A DNA stretch of 64,000 bases from JBBIRG01 sp964410965 (GCA_964410965.1 CAYPIY010000001.1:124001-188000), one strand, 5' to 3'; positions 51,786 through 61,785 are shown, counted from the first letter of the stretch. Notes: generated from the letters alone by a model not told the origin. Program-made: numbers and translations.

Positions 51786-54030
51786 CAAGCATTTTCTTTT
51801 CTTCTTCGATCAGTGTTAAATTAATCGCAGACATGGTTTCACGGCCTGAAAGCATATCTTTTATCCTCACTTCCAGTGTCGCGACGCCTTTAGGAAGTTC
51901 GCTGACGTCAAATGCAATATATTCCTTTTCATGGATCGATTTACCCTCTTTCGTCGTAATGGAAGAGGTGCCCGCATCCTGCTTCGAACTGAAAAGACCC
52001 GCGACCGAGCTCAGGAAGGATTGGTTCTGTTCGGACATCTTAATTGAATAGGAAACCTGGTAGGAGCTCTTTCCTTCATTGTTCAGGGTAAGATTATATA
52101 TTTCGTAGTAAATCCATAGCGGTTTTGTCCTGACGATACCCGCTGCCGGGTTCGGGACGACACGCAGATTGCTTTTCGGCTTGAGATAACGGTCTTTGCT
52201 CAGCGTGGACTCGACATACTGGGCGATTTCAACATTGCTGACCGTGAGCGTATCGCCGGAATAATCCCTGACCGAGATCATGAACTGGTAGATGCCTACC
52301 CTGTCCTTCTCATTGTTCCGGATGTCCAGCGCTAGATTGTATTTTCCGGGTTCCAGGCTGTCGATGACAAGCTGGTCCAGGAAGAAATGCGTTTCCTTCT
52401 CGGTCGTTGCCGCTGTGATGGTGTAAGAACGCTCTACATTTCGTATTTCGTTATATTTCGGGTCGTAAGCCTTGAGGATCAGGTTCAGGGTGGTATTATG
52501 CTTATCGGGATGGCTGATGCTCGGGACAAACACCAACTGATTGAACGGAATGGTATAGTAGAATTCAAGGCGTGAAAGTCCCGGTGACGACCGGAACGAG
52601 GCGACATTGAAATTAATCGGAAGATGCGGCGCGCCGGCATCGAACTCAAAGAACTGTCCGCCGCTGAATTTGGTGATGCCCAGATCGTCCTGCCGGTATT
52701 CATTCGTCTGCAGCATACGCGACGCGTTATCCAGCAGTCCCTGGTAGGAAGTGACCGATCCGGTGCCCCAGGGCGTCATCCTTAGTTCATCCTTGATCCT
52801 GCGGACCTCGGCGTCACGCTGGGCACGGATTTTCATGGCCAGTGTCATGTATACGGGATGGTACATCGACCGTTCCTCGAACATGTCGATGATATCCTGG
52901 GTCCGGGCTGAATTATCGACCGCTTCAAGCAATGACCGCATCTCGAACTGGGCTCCCATGTTGACAAAATCGAGCGTCAGTCCGCTCTGGATTTTATCAT
53001 ATACCCAGGTTTCATTTTCCCTGATGCTTTGCTTGGGTTTGCCTACGTAAAGGACATCCGGTTTGCCCCAGCGTACGTACACCATGCCACGGTCGTCGTA
53101 ATACGGCGAAAGCGTCTTTGTGTAACGGGTGCGCGCGATATTCAGCCGTCTGTAATGCTCGACCAGCCGTTCATTGACGAGATCTGTAGGATTCGGGTCG
53201 CGGCGCTTCCAAAATATTTTCATGAAATCCAGCTGAACAAGTCTAATGCTGTCCCATTCAGCTTTTGCTGTACTGTCGATATCCTTCAAATCAATAAAAA
53301 CGGAACCTGGGGATTTTGTTTTATAATATTCAATAACTTTGTTCTTTTTCTCAGTCCATAAAGTCAGGCTGTCCCATTTTGTTTTCTCATCCCTCGTCGC
53401 GATATCTGTCACATCAACAAAAAGGGAAGTGATCCTCTTCTCCGACTGAATATCGTTGAGACCGGCGTAAAAAGCTTCGGAAGCCTCCTCCGGCTTGTTC
53501 ATTTCCATGTAGGTCATTGAAATGCGTATCAGCGGCCACGTATCGTGAATGTTCATCAAAGCGCCCTGCTTGAAAGCATCAATTGCCTTGTCATATTGCT
53601 CAAGGCGGATAAACAAATCCCCCAGCTGCATCCAGATATTGTCGAACCCGAAAGTGGAATAGGAATCCGCATCATTCTTGATTTTTGAGAATTGCTGTTC
53701 AGCTTTTTCGTAATTCCCGTCCAGTTTTTCGAGAATGCCTCTCAAAAAAACCGATTCATGATCGGCTGACTGTTCCTTGTCCCAGCGATCCAGGGCGAAA
53801 CGGGCTTTTTTGAGCTGGTCTCCGAACAGTTTCGCGAGAATTCTCAGGCCGCCGGACATGTCGTCCAGTTTCTGCAGTTCTGAAGCGGCAAACGGTTTTA
53901 AATAGGCCAGAGACATGGTGTCCACGGGCGATTTCTTATCTTTTTTCTGGGTGAAGACGGGTTCTGCGGCGGCCGATAACAATAAGAAAACGATTAGCCC
54001 CCCCAAGAGAGCGGTCATTTTGATCTTCAT
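51772..54030 (-). CDS. TPR / GWxTD-type exported protein
   Basis: A 752-residue exported protein. The frame is open to 54096, but ATG 54030 gives a clean signal peptide (ALLGGLIVFLLLSAAAEPVFTQ) and has AGGAA seven bases upstream. The N-terminal part (about 75-215) contains tetratricopeptide-like repeats (YEKAEQQFSKI, YDKAIDAFKQGALM, PEEASEAFYAGL). The middle carries the block YTKTLSPYYDDRGMVYVRWGKPD, close to the GWxTD signature (RGxIYIxYGxPD) found in FCB bacteria, followed by beta-rich domains to about 730. Function of the family is unknown. It overlaps the next gene by 14 bases. Confidence 0.78.
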   Translation of the reverse strand: MKIKMTALLGGLIVFLLLSAAAEPVFTQKKDKKSPVDTMSLAYLKPFAASELQKLDDMSGGLRILAKLFGDQLKKARFALDRWDKEQSADHESVFLRGILEKLDGNYEKAEQQFSKIKNDADSYSTFGFDNIWMQLGDLFIRLEQYDKAIDAFKQGALMNIHDTWPLIRISMTYMEMNKPEEASEAFYAGLNDIQSEKRITSLFVDVTDIATRDEKTKWDSLTLWTEKKNKVIEYYKTKSPGSVFIDLKDIDSTAKAEWDSIRLVQLDFMKIFWKRRDPNPTDLVNERLVEHYRRLNIARTRYTKTLSPYYDDRGMVYVRWGKPDVLYVGKPKQSIRENETWVYDKIQSGLTLDFVNMGAQFEMRSLLEAVDNSARTQDIIDMFEERSMYHPVYMTLAMKIRAQRDAEVRRIKDELRMTPWGTGSVTSYQGLLDNASRMLQTNEYRQDDLGITKFSGGQFFEFDAGAPHLPINFNVASFRSSPGLSRLEFYYTIPFNQLVFVPSISHPDKHNTTLNLILKAYDPKYNEIRNVERSYTITAATTEKETHFFLDQLVIDSLEPGKYNLALDIRNNEKDRVGIYQFMISVRDYSGDTLTVSNVEIAQYVESTLSKDRYLKPKSNLRVVPNPAAGIVRTKPLWIYYEIYNLTLNNEGKSSYQVSYSIKMSEQNQSFLSSVAGLFSSKQDAGTSSITTKEGKSIHEKEYIAFDVSELPKGVATLEVRIKDMLSGRETMSAINLTLIEEEKKMLDEKK

Positions 54031-54204
54031 GATATTTGTTCCTGATTGATGATTCATACAATTATTTAATATAAATTTCCGGTATTCAAAATGCAAATCA
54101 AATCAATAAAAAATTGATAAATTAATCCTTGCATATATGACTGGGATATTATTACAATAGTTTAATAGAACCAATTTTTTTATGATAAAAGGTCAAAGAA
54201 TCCC

Positions 54205-56529
54205 ATGAAGAATATTTTTTCGATAATAAGCGGTATGCTGATTTTATCCAATGCTATTTTATTTTCCCAGACCTCACAGATTGCCTTTCAGGGTTTTGAG
54301 GGCAGCGGCAGCGATACATGGGGAATCACAGCAGGATCGGAGAAAATATCAACAACCGCCGGGTCATCCGATTACCCCGCAAACCAAAGGATCAGAACGG
54401 GAATTAAATCATGGCAGCTGAGCAATATGACCGACTCCCTATTGTTAGAAACAAAAAACATTGCTGAATATGACAGCGTTCAGCTAATTATTCGGCTGTC
54501 GTCTCCGGCGACTGCCGATAACCAGGGAACCGAATTCACGGACAGCGTAAATGTTTTTTGTTCACTTGATGGAACCAGCTTTTCCCCGCTTTCAGATATC
54601 ACCGTCACCGGTTTCTCTACAAATAACGCTCGTTGGGGGTATGATGCGGTTTTGACTGCGCAAACGACCACCGGCAATCACGCCTTGTATTCCTCGCCTC
54701 AAACAGGAACCAGCACGAACAATTACTCGACTATAAAAATTTCCGTTCCGGACGAAGCCGCATCGATTGCCTTAAAAATAAAAGCGAAAACGAATAATGT
54801 CGCCGAATTCTGGTGCATCGATGATATATCCCTTACCGGCGTCCCCGCGATTTCAGGCCCGACGATTTACCAGCCGGTATCGCCTCAGAATTTTTCAACC
54901 ACGACCGGTGTTCCGGATACGAATACCGTGAATGTATCCTTTTCATCGCTTGTCAGCGGAATCTACCCGTCCATAACCGGAACTCACGCGTCGCTCTTTA
55001 CGGTCATTCCGGATTCCGTAATCGCCTCAACGCCCTCACCGTATGGGTTCAGAGTCATTTATTTACCGGATGCAACCGGAACCCATTCCGCGACACTCAC
55101 CTTTTCCTCCGCCGGCGCTACATCGCGTACAGTAACACTGAACGGCGCGACTCTGGCCAGCGAACCCGCCGCGCAACCGACAAATTTGATTTTTTCAGCC
55201 GTAACCAACACTTCGTTCACGGTCAGTTACGCAGCGGCTTCGGGAAGCCCTGCCGGTTATATCTCATTGAGGAAAACCTGCTCCGCGCCTTCGTCCAATC
55301 CCGCTGACGGAACTTCTTATTCTGCGGGTAATACCATAGGTGACGCTACGGTCGCGTATGTCGGCAGCGACGTCACTTTTAACCAGAACGGCCTGAGCGC
55401 GGGAACAACGTATTATTATAAGATCTATTCCTATAACGGAAGCGGGAACGGAACAAATTACCTGACCGTAAGTCCCCTCTCAGGGTTCCAAATAACAACC
55501 GGCGCGGGCGCGGAGATCATTTTCCCGGGCGTTTACGGAGACAGCCTTCTGGCAAGGCTGGTAGCGTCATACAAGCATAACAACCCTCTCGGATATGATG
55601 GCGCGCGCCAGAAAATGTACGCGAACATTGACAATCACAACGACACCGTGACCTGCGTTTACACCGGGTACCGGATCTATATCCCCTACAACTCTGCCAA
55701 TGCCTCTTCACTAGCCGGCGCGCAAAGCGTCAATTGCGAACACACCTACCCTCAGTCCAAGTTCAATGAAGCATCCCAGCCAAGGTGCGATCTTTACCAT
55801 CTGTACCCTACCTTCGAAGATGCGAACAACGCCAGGGGAAGCAATCCTTTCAATGAAATTCCGGATCAGCTGACCGCCAAGTGGTGGCGCGGAACCACTT
55901 ACATCACAACCATACCCACAAGCAACATCGACGAATACAGCGAAAGCACTTCCACTGAATTTGAACCCCGGGAAGACCATAAAGGAAATGTAGCCCGTTC
56001 CATGTTCTATCTCTATACGATGTACAAATCAGACTGCGATAACGCCGATCCGTCATTTTTCGGACCCCAGAAAGACATTCTGCGCCAGTGGCACTATCAG
56101 GACCCGGCTGATACGGCCGAACAGACCAGAAACAATGCTGTTGCTTCATATCAGGGAAAGAAAAACCCATTTATCCTTGATTCAACTCTTGTACGACGGG
56201 CTTATTTTCCTGCAGTTATCGGTATCGGTGAAGATCAGAATGAAACCCCGGCCGATTTCACTTTGTACCAGAATTATCCGAACCCGTTCAATCCATCAAC
56301 GACTATCACTTTTGACCTAAGAAAATCGCAATATACAGAATTGAAAATATTTAACACACTGGGCCAGGAAGTTAAAACCCTGTGCATTGGGTTTTTAGCG
56401 GCAAATACTTACCGGCTTTCATGGAATGGCAAGGATTCTAATGAACGGCCTGTATCGTCCGGTGTTTACCTGTACAGGCTCAAAACCGGCAATCAATCAG
56501 TCATTAAAAAATTACTCTTGCTCAAGTAA
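54205..56529 (+). CDS. Secreted endonuclease I (NucM/EndA type) with sorting tail
   Basis: A 774-residue secreted nuclease. It has a signal peptide (1-21, SNAILFSQ), an N-terminal beta-sandwich region (about 25-215), Ig/FN3-like domains (about 215-430) and an endonuclease I domain (about 432-675), with YDGARQKMYANIDNHNDTVTC, the catalytic-type motif SVNCEHTYPQSKF (near residue 510), CDLYHLYPT and ARGSNPFNEIP. The C-terminal tail begins TLYQNYPNPFNPSTTI and matches the type IX sorting/FlgD-like domain. Such enzymes degrade extracellular DNA for nutrition or biofilm turnover. It is transcribed divergently from the GWxTD gene and stands alone. Confidence 0.92.
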   Translation: MKNIFSIISGMLILSNAILFSQTSQIAFQGFEGSGSDTWGITAGSEKISTTAGSSDYPANQRIRTGIKSWQLSNMTDSLLLETKNIAEYDSVQLIIRLSSPATADNQGTEFTDSVNVFCSLDGTSFSPLSDITVTGFSTNNARWGYDAVLTAQTTTGNHALYSSPQTGTSTNNYSTIKISVPDEAASIALKIKAKTNNVAEFWCIDDISLTGVPAISGPTIYQPVSPQNFSTTTGVPDTNTVNVSFSSLVSGIYPSITGTHASLFTVIPDSVIASTPSPYGFRVIYLPDATGTHSATLTFSSAGATSRTVTLNGATLASEPAAQPTNLIFSAVTNTSFTVSYAAASGSPAGYISLRKTCSAPSSNPADGTSYSAGNTIGDATVAYVGSDVTFNQNGLSAGTTYYYKIYSYNGSGNGTNYLTVSPLSGFQITTGAGAEIIFPGVYGDSLLARLVASYKHNNPLGYDGARQKMYANIDNHNDTVTCVYTGYRIYIPYNSANASSLAGAQSVNCEHTYPQSKFNEASQPRCDLYHLYPTFEDANNARGSNPFNEIPDQLTAKWWRGTTYITTIPTSNIDEYSESTSTEFEPREDHKGNVARSMFYLYTMYKSDCDNADPSFFGPQKDILRQWHYQDPADTAEQTRNNAVASYQGKKNPFILDSTLVRRAYFPAVIGIGEDQNETPADFTLYQNYPNPFNPSTTITFDLRKSQYTELKIFNTLGQEVKTLCIGFLAANTYRLSWNGKDSNERPVSSGVYLYRLKTGNQSVIKKLLLLK

Positions 56530-56833
56530 TTATTTTATTGTATTATCTTAAGTCTGATAACAGGTCCCTATGCATGCCAATATTCTTTTAAATAATTGAT
56601 GACCTTTCTATACTTTGTGCAAGTTATCTTTTGTACCGAGATTAAACAAACCATGAAAAATTGCTGCATTTGAAACAACTTTTCTCGCTGTCAGAAGCCG
56701 TTTCGTCAACAGCTTTTGTGATCTTCATCAATAATTGCTGCCTAAATTCAATAATTTTCTATATCCAAATTATCTGCTTTTTTTGGCCCGTTTGTTGCAA
56801 AATCTGTATAATGTACCAAAGACAGGTGACCCT
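56530..56833. other. Intergenic, no gene seen
   Basis: About 300 bases between the endonuclease gene and the response regulator. The regulator frame is open back to 56735, but the Shine-Dalgarno site places the start at 56834. No clear promoter or hairpin found. Confidence 0.5.
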
Positions 56834-57277
56834 ATGAACGAATCACATAAATCCGCCCAGCAATCTGCGACGAGGATACTGATAGCCGATGACGAACCTC
56901 TGATGCGTTCTGTCACGGTAGAAATTCTGCGTTTATCCGGATATGAAACCATCAGCGCGGAAAACGGGCGTCAGGCGCTTGAAGTTTTAAAGAGCCAGCC
57001 GCTAGAACTGGTCATCACCGATGTTATGATGCCGGAAATGAACGGTCTTGAATTGCTCAGACGCATCCGGGAAGAAATCAATCCTACCCTCCCAGTCATT
57101 ATCGTATCGGGCTCTTTGCTTCAGCCGGCCCGTGCCCTTGAGGATGCGTTTACGCTTGCGTTGGAAAAACCCTATGATTTCAATGTTTTGCTTGAATCCG
57201 TGCATCAGATGATTCAGAGATACAGACAACTCATGCTTCAGGATATCCAGTTCGGGAAAAAGTCTGCATTCGCATAA
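56834..57277 (+). CDS. Orphan single-domain response regulator
   Basis: A 147-residue CheY-like receiver domain (about residues 14-130) without output domain. The phosphorylation site is intact: acidic pair in LIADDEPLM, phosphoacceptor Asp in LVITDVMMPEMNG, Ser in IIVSGS and Lys in LALEKPYDF. AGGTGA lies 4 bases before ATG 56834, chosen over longer forms. No histidine kinase is near, so its partner is elsewhere. The C-terminal 20 residues (YRQLMLQDIQFGKK) are outside the domain. Confidence 0.92.
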   Translation: MNESHKSAQQSATRILIADDEPLMRSVTVEILRLSGYETISAENGRQALEVLKSQPLELVITDVMMPEMNGLELLRRIREEINPTLPVIIVSGSLLQPARALEDAFTLALEKPYDFNVLLESVHQMIQRYRQLMLQDIQFGKKSAFA

Positions 57278-57392
57278 TACCTGTCATACAAGTAAACCGC
57301 AGTAAGCGGTTCGTTTGCTGAATTTTAAGAAATATAATACTTTATCGGGCAGTCATTCATTATCGTCATGTGACTGGACACATTACAATGTT

Positions 57393-57944
57393 TCATTCCG
57401 GGTCAACATGTACCAGAAGCACCTCATCCACTCCGTCGACTTCGTTCAGCCTTACGCGAACTTCCTCATCAATCGAAGTGGGAATCAGCTTGCCGGTGTA
57501 ATCGGCCTGAATCGGCAGTTCACGATGGCCCCGGTCAACCAATACGGCGAGTTCGACTTTCAGCGGCCGTCCGAAATCCATGATTTCATCCAGAGCCGCC
57601 CGGACGGTGCGACCAGTGTATAAAACATCGTCAATAAGCACGATGCTTTTTTCGCTGATATCGAAAGGAATATGGCTTGTCTGAACCAGAGGCTGTTTCA
57701 GTTTGGCGCGCCAGTCATCGCGGTAAAAAGTGACGTCCAGAATCCCGATTTCGTTTCTGAAATTCTCAATTTCAGAGATTTTCTGAGCGATTCTCCGGGC
57801 AATGAATTCTCCCCGCGTTCTCATACCGATGAGATACAGGTCTTTTACGCCGTGGTTTTTTTCTATGATTTCATGCGCCATTCGGGTGATCACCCTCTGA
57901 ACGTCCTGCGCATCAAGCATGACCGCTTTGGTTTTGTAATTCAT
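57393..57944 (-). CDS. pyrR: PyrR: uracil phosphoribosyltransferase / pyrimidine operon regulator family
   Basis: A 183-residue protein of the PyrR family, which converts uracil and PRPP to UMP and, in some bacteria, binds pyr mRNA to cause attenuation. The PRPP-binding loop IVLIDDVLYTGRTVRAALDE, the LYLIGMRTRGEFIARRIA block and LAVLVDRGHRELPIQADYTGK are all present. Length is normal. No pyr genes and no PyrR-binding leader are visible next to it, so whether it regulates or only acts as an enzyme is open. GGAACAGG lies just upstream of the ATG. Confidence 0.95.
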   Translation of the reverse strand: MNYKTKAVMLDAQDVQRVITRMAHEIIEKNHGVKDLYLIGMRTRGEFIARRIAQKISEIENFRNEIGILDVTFYRDDWRAKLKQPLVQTSHIPFDISEKSIVLIDDVLYTGRTVRAALDEIMDFGRPLKVELAVLVDRGHRELPIQADYTGKLIPTSIDEEVRVRLNEVDGVDEVLLVHVDPE

Positions 57945-58046
57945 TTGCCTGTTCCGGAAAAGTTAATCTTATTCGTAAGTATAATAACCCGTGACCATTT
58001 TGTCAATTAAAGTTTTGATTTTTTCATCTCATTTCTGGTAAGATAG

Positions 58047-58085
58047 AAAAAAGGGCCGGATGTCAAAACCACATCAGATCCTTTT
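58047..58085 (-). terminator. Probable terminator of the 568-residue protein gene
   Basis: On the minus strand a 12-bp imperfect stem (AGGATCTGATGT with ACATCCGGCCCT) around a 7-base loop is followed by six T. Confidence 0.5.
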
Positions 58086-58117
58086 CGTATTTTGATTCAA
58101 ATCAGGATTATTAAACC

Positions 58118-59824
58118 TTAAGTATCAATTGAAACAGATTCCAGAAATTTGTTTAAATCCTTTTGCTCAAATTTTCCCATTACCCATATTTCATAAAAGA
58201 CGCCTTTAAATATTACCGCCCGGTATTTCATGTCCAGGTAAATACCATCCTTTTTAACAGTCCAATTTGATTCATATCCCCTTGAACCCCTGATTTGCCA
58301 GATTTTATCCGAACCCGGCGTAGCTTCATATTTGTTACGGGTATATTCGCTTAATTGCTTCGCATAGGCCTGCATTTTCGTGTTATCCTTGAATTTCGCC
58401 ATTTGCTCCGAAGATATTTTTTCAGCGGTTATAGCCCATTCAATTTTATCGAATTGCAATGCCAAAGCGAGTTTATCAGGACGATCCGGAAATGTTTGTT
58501 TTGCGGGTTCAGATGGAAATGAGGCGCTTGTCTTGTATTCTTTCAAAGTGTAATTTTTCCACAAGGCAACCATATTTTCTTTGCATTTATCAGACGAAGC
58601 ATTCATGACCGCATCCACATCTTCTTTTTTTGTATAGATGCTTAATTGGATATCGCTTATCTTTAATGCGCCGTTAAAAGAACCCGTTCTGATTCTTGAG
58701 AAAGTCTGACCGTATTTTGGGAAAAACTGCACCATGTAATCGGCATCATTTCCCTGCTGATGTTTGATATCCGGGGTTTCGCAGTAATGATCACCGTAAT
58801 TTCCCCGCGGGAGGGAGACCATTTTTTTTACGGTCTCGATAAGCTTTAAGCCGTTTTCATTCAGCATATAGCTTCCGCAATTCAAGAAATACGCGGGTTG
58901 CAATAATGAAATAAACACATATTCAACTTCTTCGGCTTTTGCCTTCCTTAAGAATTTATGCAACCACCAGGCCATGTCCTGCGCTTTGGCAAATTTCGGG
59001 ATTTCAACTTTAGGCAGGCTGTTAAAGTATGTGACGGCATTTTCTTTCCAGGCTTTTACACCTAAAGTATTGCACGTCCAGTAGTCCTGTTCCTGGGAGG
59101 ATAATGTTTTTTTCTCGTATGTTTTTGTCTGAGTATTGGACCGGTTAGCGGTTCCTTCCGGAAAACCTTTCCAGGGCTGGTTGATTCCGTCCCGTACAAA
59201 CTTAACTTCAAATACATCCTGACGTTTTTCCAAATCGGTGCCATTGATACAAGAATAATCGGCCAGCACCTTAAAATGAACTGATTTACCCTCATCGCCT
59301 ACCGGAAAGTAGAAATGATCACATTGATAACAGGGATACTTGTCGGTGATGATGGCTTTTATCCCGTTAAATTCTGTAATGTAATTTGCCAGATAACTTG
59401 TAAAGAATTTTAAAATATTTTTATTTACCAATTCCTGAACTTCATTTAATGCCGGGGGTTTTAGATCTCCGACCAACCATTCCTGTGATTTTGTGATTTC
59501 AGAAAATACATTTTTACCGCTGGTAATATCATAAGTCACGACTAAATCCCGGTGATGAGTAACATTATGCCCTTCAATTTTTAATCCGTTAGAAGCTGTA
59601 ACATAAGCGTAATAATATTTCCGGTTGGGTATATAGGACTTATCGATTTCAATTACCCCTTTATCCCTTTCGATTACTGTTACGCCCTGATATTCCTTCA
59701 GAACATCATTCTTTACGGTTGAAAAGGGAGCCTGGCTGAAGAGAACAGGACTGAAGGCTAAAACTGAAAACAATATCAATGTGTTAATTAATACTTGTGA
59801 TAATTTGTCGTGATGGAATTTCAT
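58118..59824 (-). CDS. Exported protein of unknown function
   Basis: I do not recognise this 568-residue protein. It has a signal peptide (about residues 9-31, LINTLILFSVLAFSPVLFSQA). A CYQCDHFYFPVGD motif (about 163-175) and a further set of cysteines suggest a small disulfide or metal site. The C-terminal third (about 440-568) contains RGSRGYESNWTVKKDG and YRAVIFKGVFYEIWVMG, likely a beta-rich domain. No lipobox. Strong AAGGAG ribosome binding site before the ATG, own terminator, no operon partners. Confidence 0.7.
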   Translation of the reverse strand: MKFHHDKLSQVLINTLILFSVLAFSPVLFSQAPFSTVKNDVLKEYQGVTVIERDKGVIEIDKSYIPNRKYYYAYVTASNGLKIEGHNVTHHRDLVVTYDITSGKNVFSEITKSQEWLVGDLKPPALNEVQELVNKNILKFFTSYLANYITEFNGIKAIITDKYPCYQCDHFYFPVGDEGKSVHFKVLADYSCINGTDLEKRQDVFEVKFVRDGINQPWKGFPEGTANRSNTQTKTYEKKTLSSQEQDYWTCNTLGVKAWKENAVTYFNSLPKVEIPKFAKAQDMAWWLHKFLRKAKAEEVEYVFISLLQPAYFLNCGSYMLNENGLKLIETVKKMVSLPRGNYGDHYCETPDIKHQQGNDADYMVQFFPKYGQTFSRIRTGSFNGALKISDIQLSIYTKKEDVDAVMNASSDKCKENMVALWKNYTLKEYKTSASFPSEPAKQTFPDRPDKLALALQFDKIEWAITAEKISSEQMAKFKDNTKMQAYAKQLSEYTRNKYEATPGSDKIWQIRGSRGYESNWTVKKDGIYLDMKYRAVIFKGVFYEIWVMGKFEQKDLNKFLESVSIDT

Positions 59825-60162
59825 AGTTACTCCTTTGCTTTTTTACCTGTTTTAATGGTTAGTGACTCATTCCCTTCTTCAATTGAGATTAGAATAGTAA
59901 TCGATAGAATGCAAAACTTTCGAAATATCTTCCAAATTATTATCAGGATATTATGACCAGGAAAAAATTAAAACTTTTGATTAAAAATAGCAAGTTTTAT
60001 TTGGTCGGATACCCGTGACGTTTTTAATAACCTGACAAAACAACGTACTTATCGCCTGGATTTTCACACTGAACTGAAATGATAGTAGATTTCATCATCT
60101 GCAACCGCCTCTCTGATGAACGAAATAGCGCCAAGCGCTTTGCATGAACTGAATAATTCCTC
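59825..60162. other. Intergenic, no gene seen
   Basis: AT-rich region between the start of the exported-protein gene and the tRNA-Arg promoter. No open frame or hairpin of note. Confidence 0.5.
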
Positions 60163-60191
60163 TTGCATTTAAATTATATTTTTTTTATAGT
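60163..60191 (+). promoter_or_regulatory. Promoter of tRNA-Arg
   Basis: TTGCAT (60163-60168), 17-base spacer, TATAGT (60186-60191), 12 bases before the tRNA. The same -35 hexamer occurs before tRNA-Thr. Confidence 0.65.
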
Positions 60192-60203
60192 GCTCCGTTC
60201 TTC

Positions 60204-60277
60204 GCACCCGTAGCTCAATTGGATAGAGCATCTGACTACGGATCAGAAGGTTTTGGGTTCGAATCCCGACGGGTGTA
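60204..60277 (+). tRNA. tRNA-Arg (anticodon ACG)
   Basis: Acceptor stem GCACCCG / CGGGTGT (first pair G-T), D-arm GCTCAATTGGATAGAGC, anticodon stem TCTGA / TCAGA around CTACGGA with anticodon ACG at 60238-60240, T-arm with GGTTCGAATCC. CCA not encoded. Confidence 0.95.
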
Positions 60278-60286
60278 CAATGAATC

Positions 60287-60321
60287 AAGCCAGTCAACGT
60301 TCTGCCGCGACTGGCTTTTTT
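60287..60321 (+). terminator. Intrinsic terminator of tRNA-Arg
   Basis: AAGCCAGTC / GACTGGCTT stem with a 13-base loop and a T-run. Confidence 0.8.
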
Positions 60322-60354
60322 GTACATAACGGATTGACGACAAATCATTCAAAT

Positions 60355-61077
60355 ATGCAAGCCGTTGAAAAAGAACAGAACAGAATGCGCCCTGATGCAG
60401 GACTTCTGATCCTTGTGCCTGTTTACAACGGCGCACGGTCCATACGCAGGGTAACCGACTCTATTCGTGCGGCACTTCAGGAGTCTTCCATACCTTTTTC
60501 TCTGCTTGTCGTCAATGACGGATCCACCGATTCGACTGAAAGGTTCTTATCTGAAAACCGGATCCATTACATTTCCCACACCAGGAACCAGGGCAAGGGT
60601 GCAGCGCTGAAAACAGGATTCCGATACGCACTTGACAACGGTTATACTCTCATCGCTACCATTGATGCGGATGGACAGCATGATCCCAGATTCCTTCCGG
60701 AAATGATCCGGAAAGCGACAGAGGAAAACTTTGACCTGGTAATAGGAACACGGAAGAAAGAACCGAAAAAAATGTCGCCTGCCCGTATTTTTTCAAACAC
60801 GCTGACGTCATGGCTGATTTCTTTGAGAACCGGATGCAGGATACCCGACAGTCAGTCAGGTTTCCGGATCATACGCGCCGAATCCCTTAAGGCCATCACA
60901 CTCAACACCAACCGGTATGAAACCGAGTCAGAAATACTGATCCGCGGCGGAAAAAAAAAGTGGCGGTTCGGCTTTGTCCAGGTTTCCACGATCTACGCAG
61001 ATGAAACCAGCCATATCCGGCATTTTCTGGACACATGGCGTTTTATAAAAATGTATTTCAAAACTATCTTCACTTAA
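60355..61077 (+). CDS. Family 2 glycosyltransferase (dolichyl-phosphate-mannose synthase-like)
   Basis: A 240-residue GT-A fold transferase that would move a sugar from a nucleotide donor to a lipid carrier or polysaccharide. Key motifs: LLILVPVYNGARSIRRV at the N-terminus, VVNDGSTDST, TIDADGQHDP (the DxD-like metal site) and PDSQSGFRIIR. No transmembrane segments. The frame is open back into the tRNA-Arg gene, so the start must lie further downstream; ATG 60355 is used, though ATG 60385 just before PDAGLLIL is possible. It is followed 10 bases later by a membrane protein gene and probably shares its transcript. Confidence 0.9.
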   Translation: MQAVEKEQNRMRPDAGLLILVPVYNGARSIRRVTDSIRAALQESSIPFSLLVVNDGSTDSTERFLSENRIHYISHTRNQGKGAALKTGFRYALDNGYTLIATIDADGQHDPRFLPEMIRKATEENFDLVIGTRKKEPKKMSPARIFSNTLTSWLISLRTGCRIPDSQSGFRIIRAESLKAITLNTNRYETESEILIRGGKKKWRFGFVQVSTIYADETSHIRHFLDTWRFIKMYFKTIFT

Positions 61078-61087
61078 CAGGAAACTT

Positions 61088-61717
61088 ATGAACCCTGAAC
61101 AAAATCAGCCGACACAAAAAAAGCATTTCATCCGCCGGTTATATGACTGGGTCCTTCACTGGGCACACACACCCTACGGAACGCCGGCGCTGGCCGTTCT
61201 GGCATTCTGCGAATCCTCGTTCTTTCCCGTTCCGCCCGATCCCCTGCTGATGGCTTTATCGCTCTCCAGGATCAAGCAAAGCCTCTGGTATGCCGCGATT
61301 TGCTCATTCTTTTCAGTTTTGGGCGGAATTGCGGGATACTGGATCGGTATGGAACTCTGGCATTTATTTTCAGATTTCTTTTTTACCTATATTCCCGGTT
61401 TCACTCATGAGATCTTCGAAATCGTACGACAGAAATACAACGATCACGCCTTTTTAGCCGTGTTTACAGCCGGGTTTACGCCCATTCCTTATAAAGTCTT
61501 TACCATAAGCGCCGGCGTTTTTGAAATCGGATTTTTCACATTTGTACTCGCATCGGTCATCGGGCGTTCCATGAGGTTCTTCCTCGTCGCCGGCCTGATC
61601 CGCATGTTCGGTGAAAAAATCAAGCGGTTCATCGATAAATATTTCGACTGGCTGTCGGTCGCGTTTGTCGTATTACTGGTTCTGGGATTCGTTGTAGTGA
61701 AATTACTGGCGGATTAA
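61088..61717 (+). CDS. VTT/DedA-like (YqaA-type) inner membrane protein
   Basis: A 209-residue integral membrane protein of the SNARE-associated/VTT superfamily. Signatures are ESSFFPVPPDPLLMALSL (residues 43-60) and FTAGFTPIPYKVFTISAG (about 131-148), matching the re-entrant loops of DedA-like proteins, plus a final helix (about 187-207). Some DedA-family proteins flip undecaprenyl phosphate or phospholipids, which would suit the neighbouring glycosyltransferase, but the role of the YqaA branch is not established. AGGAAAC precedes the ATG. Confidence 0.88.
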   Translation: MNPEQNQPTQKKHFIRRLYDWVLHWAHTPYGTPALAVLAFCESSFFPVPPDPLLMALSLSRIKQSLWYAAICSFFSVLGGIAGYWIGMELWHLFSDFFFTYIPGFTHEIFEIVRQKYNDHAFLAVFTAGFTPIPYKVFTISAGVFEIGFFTFVLASVIGRSMRFFLVAGLIRMFGEKIKRFIDKYFDWLSVAFVVLLVLGFVVVKLLAD

Positions 61718-61733
61718 TGTAGATTTTCCCTAC

Positions 61734-61772
61734 AAAAAAACTCTGATTTAAATGGATCAGAGTTTTTTTTTG
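61734..61772. terminator. Bidirectional terminator between converging genes
   Basis: AACTCTGAT / ATCAGAGTT stem (61739-61764) with A-run on the left and T-run on the right, between the VTT gene (plus) and the sorting-tail protein gene (minus). Confidence 0.85.
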
Positions 61773-61785
61773 AAACGTTTAATAT

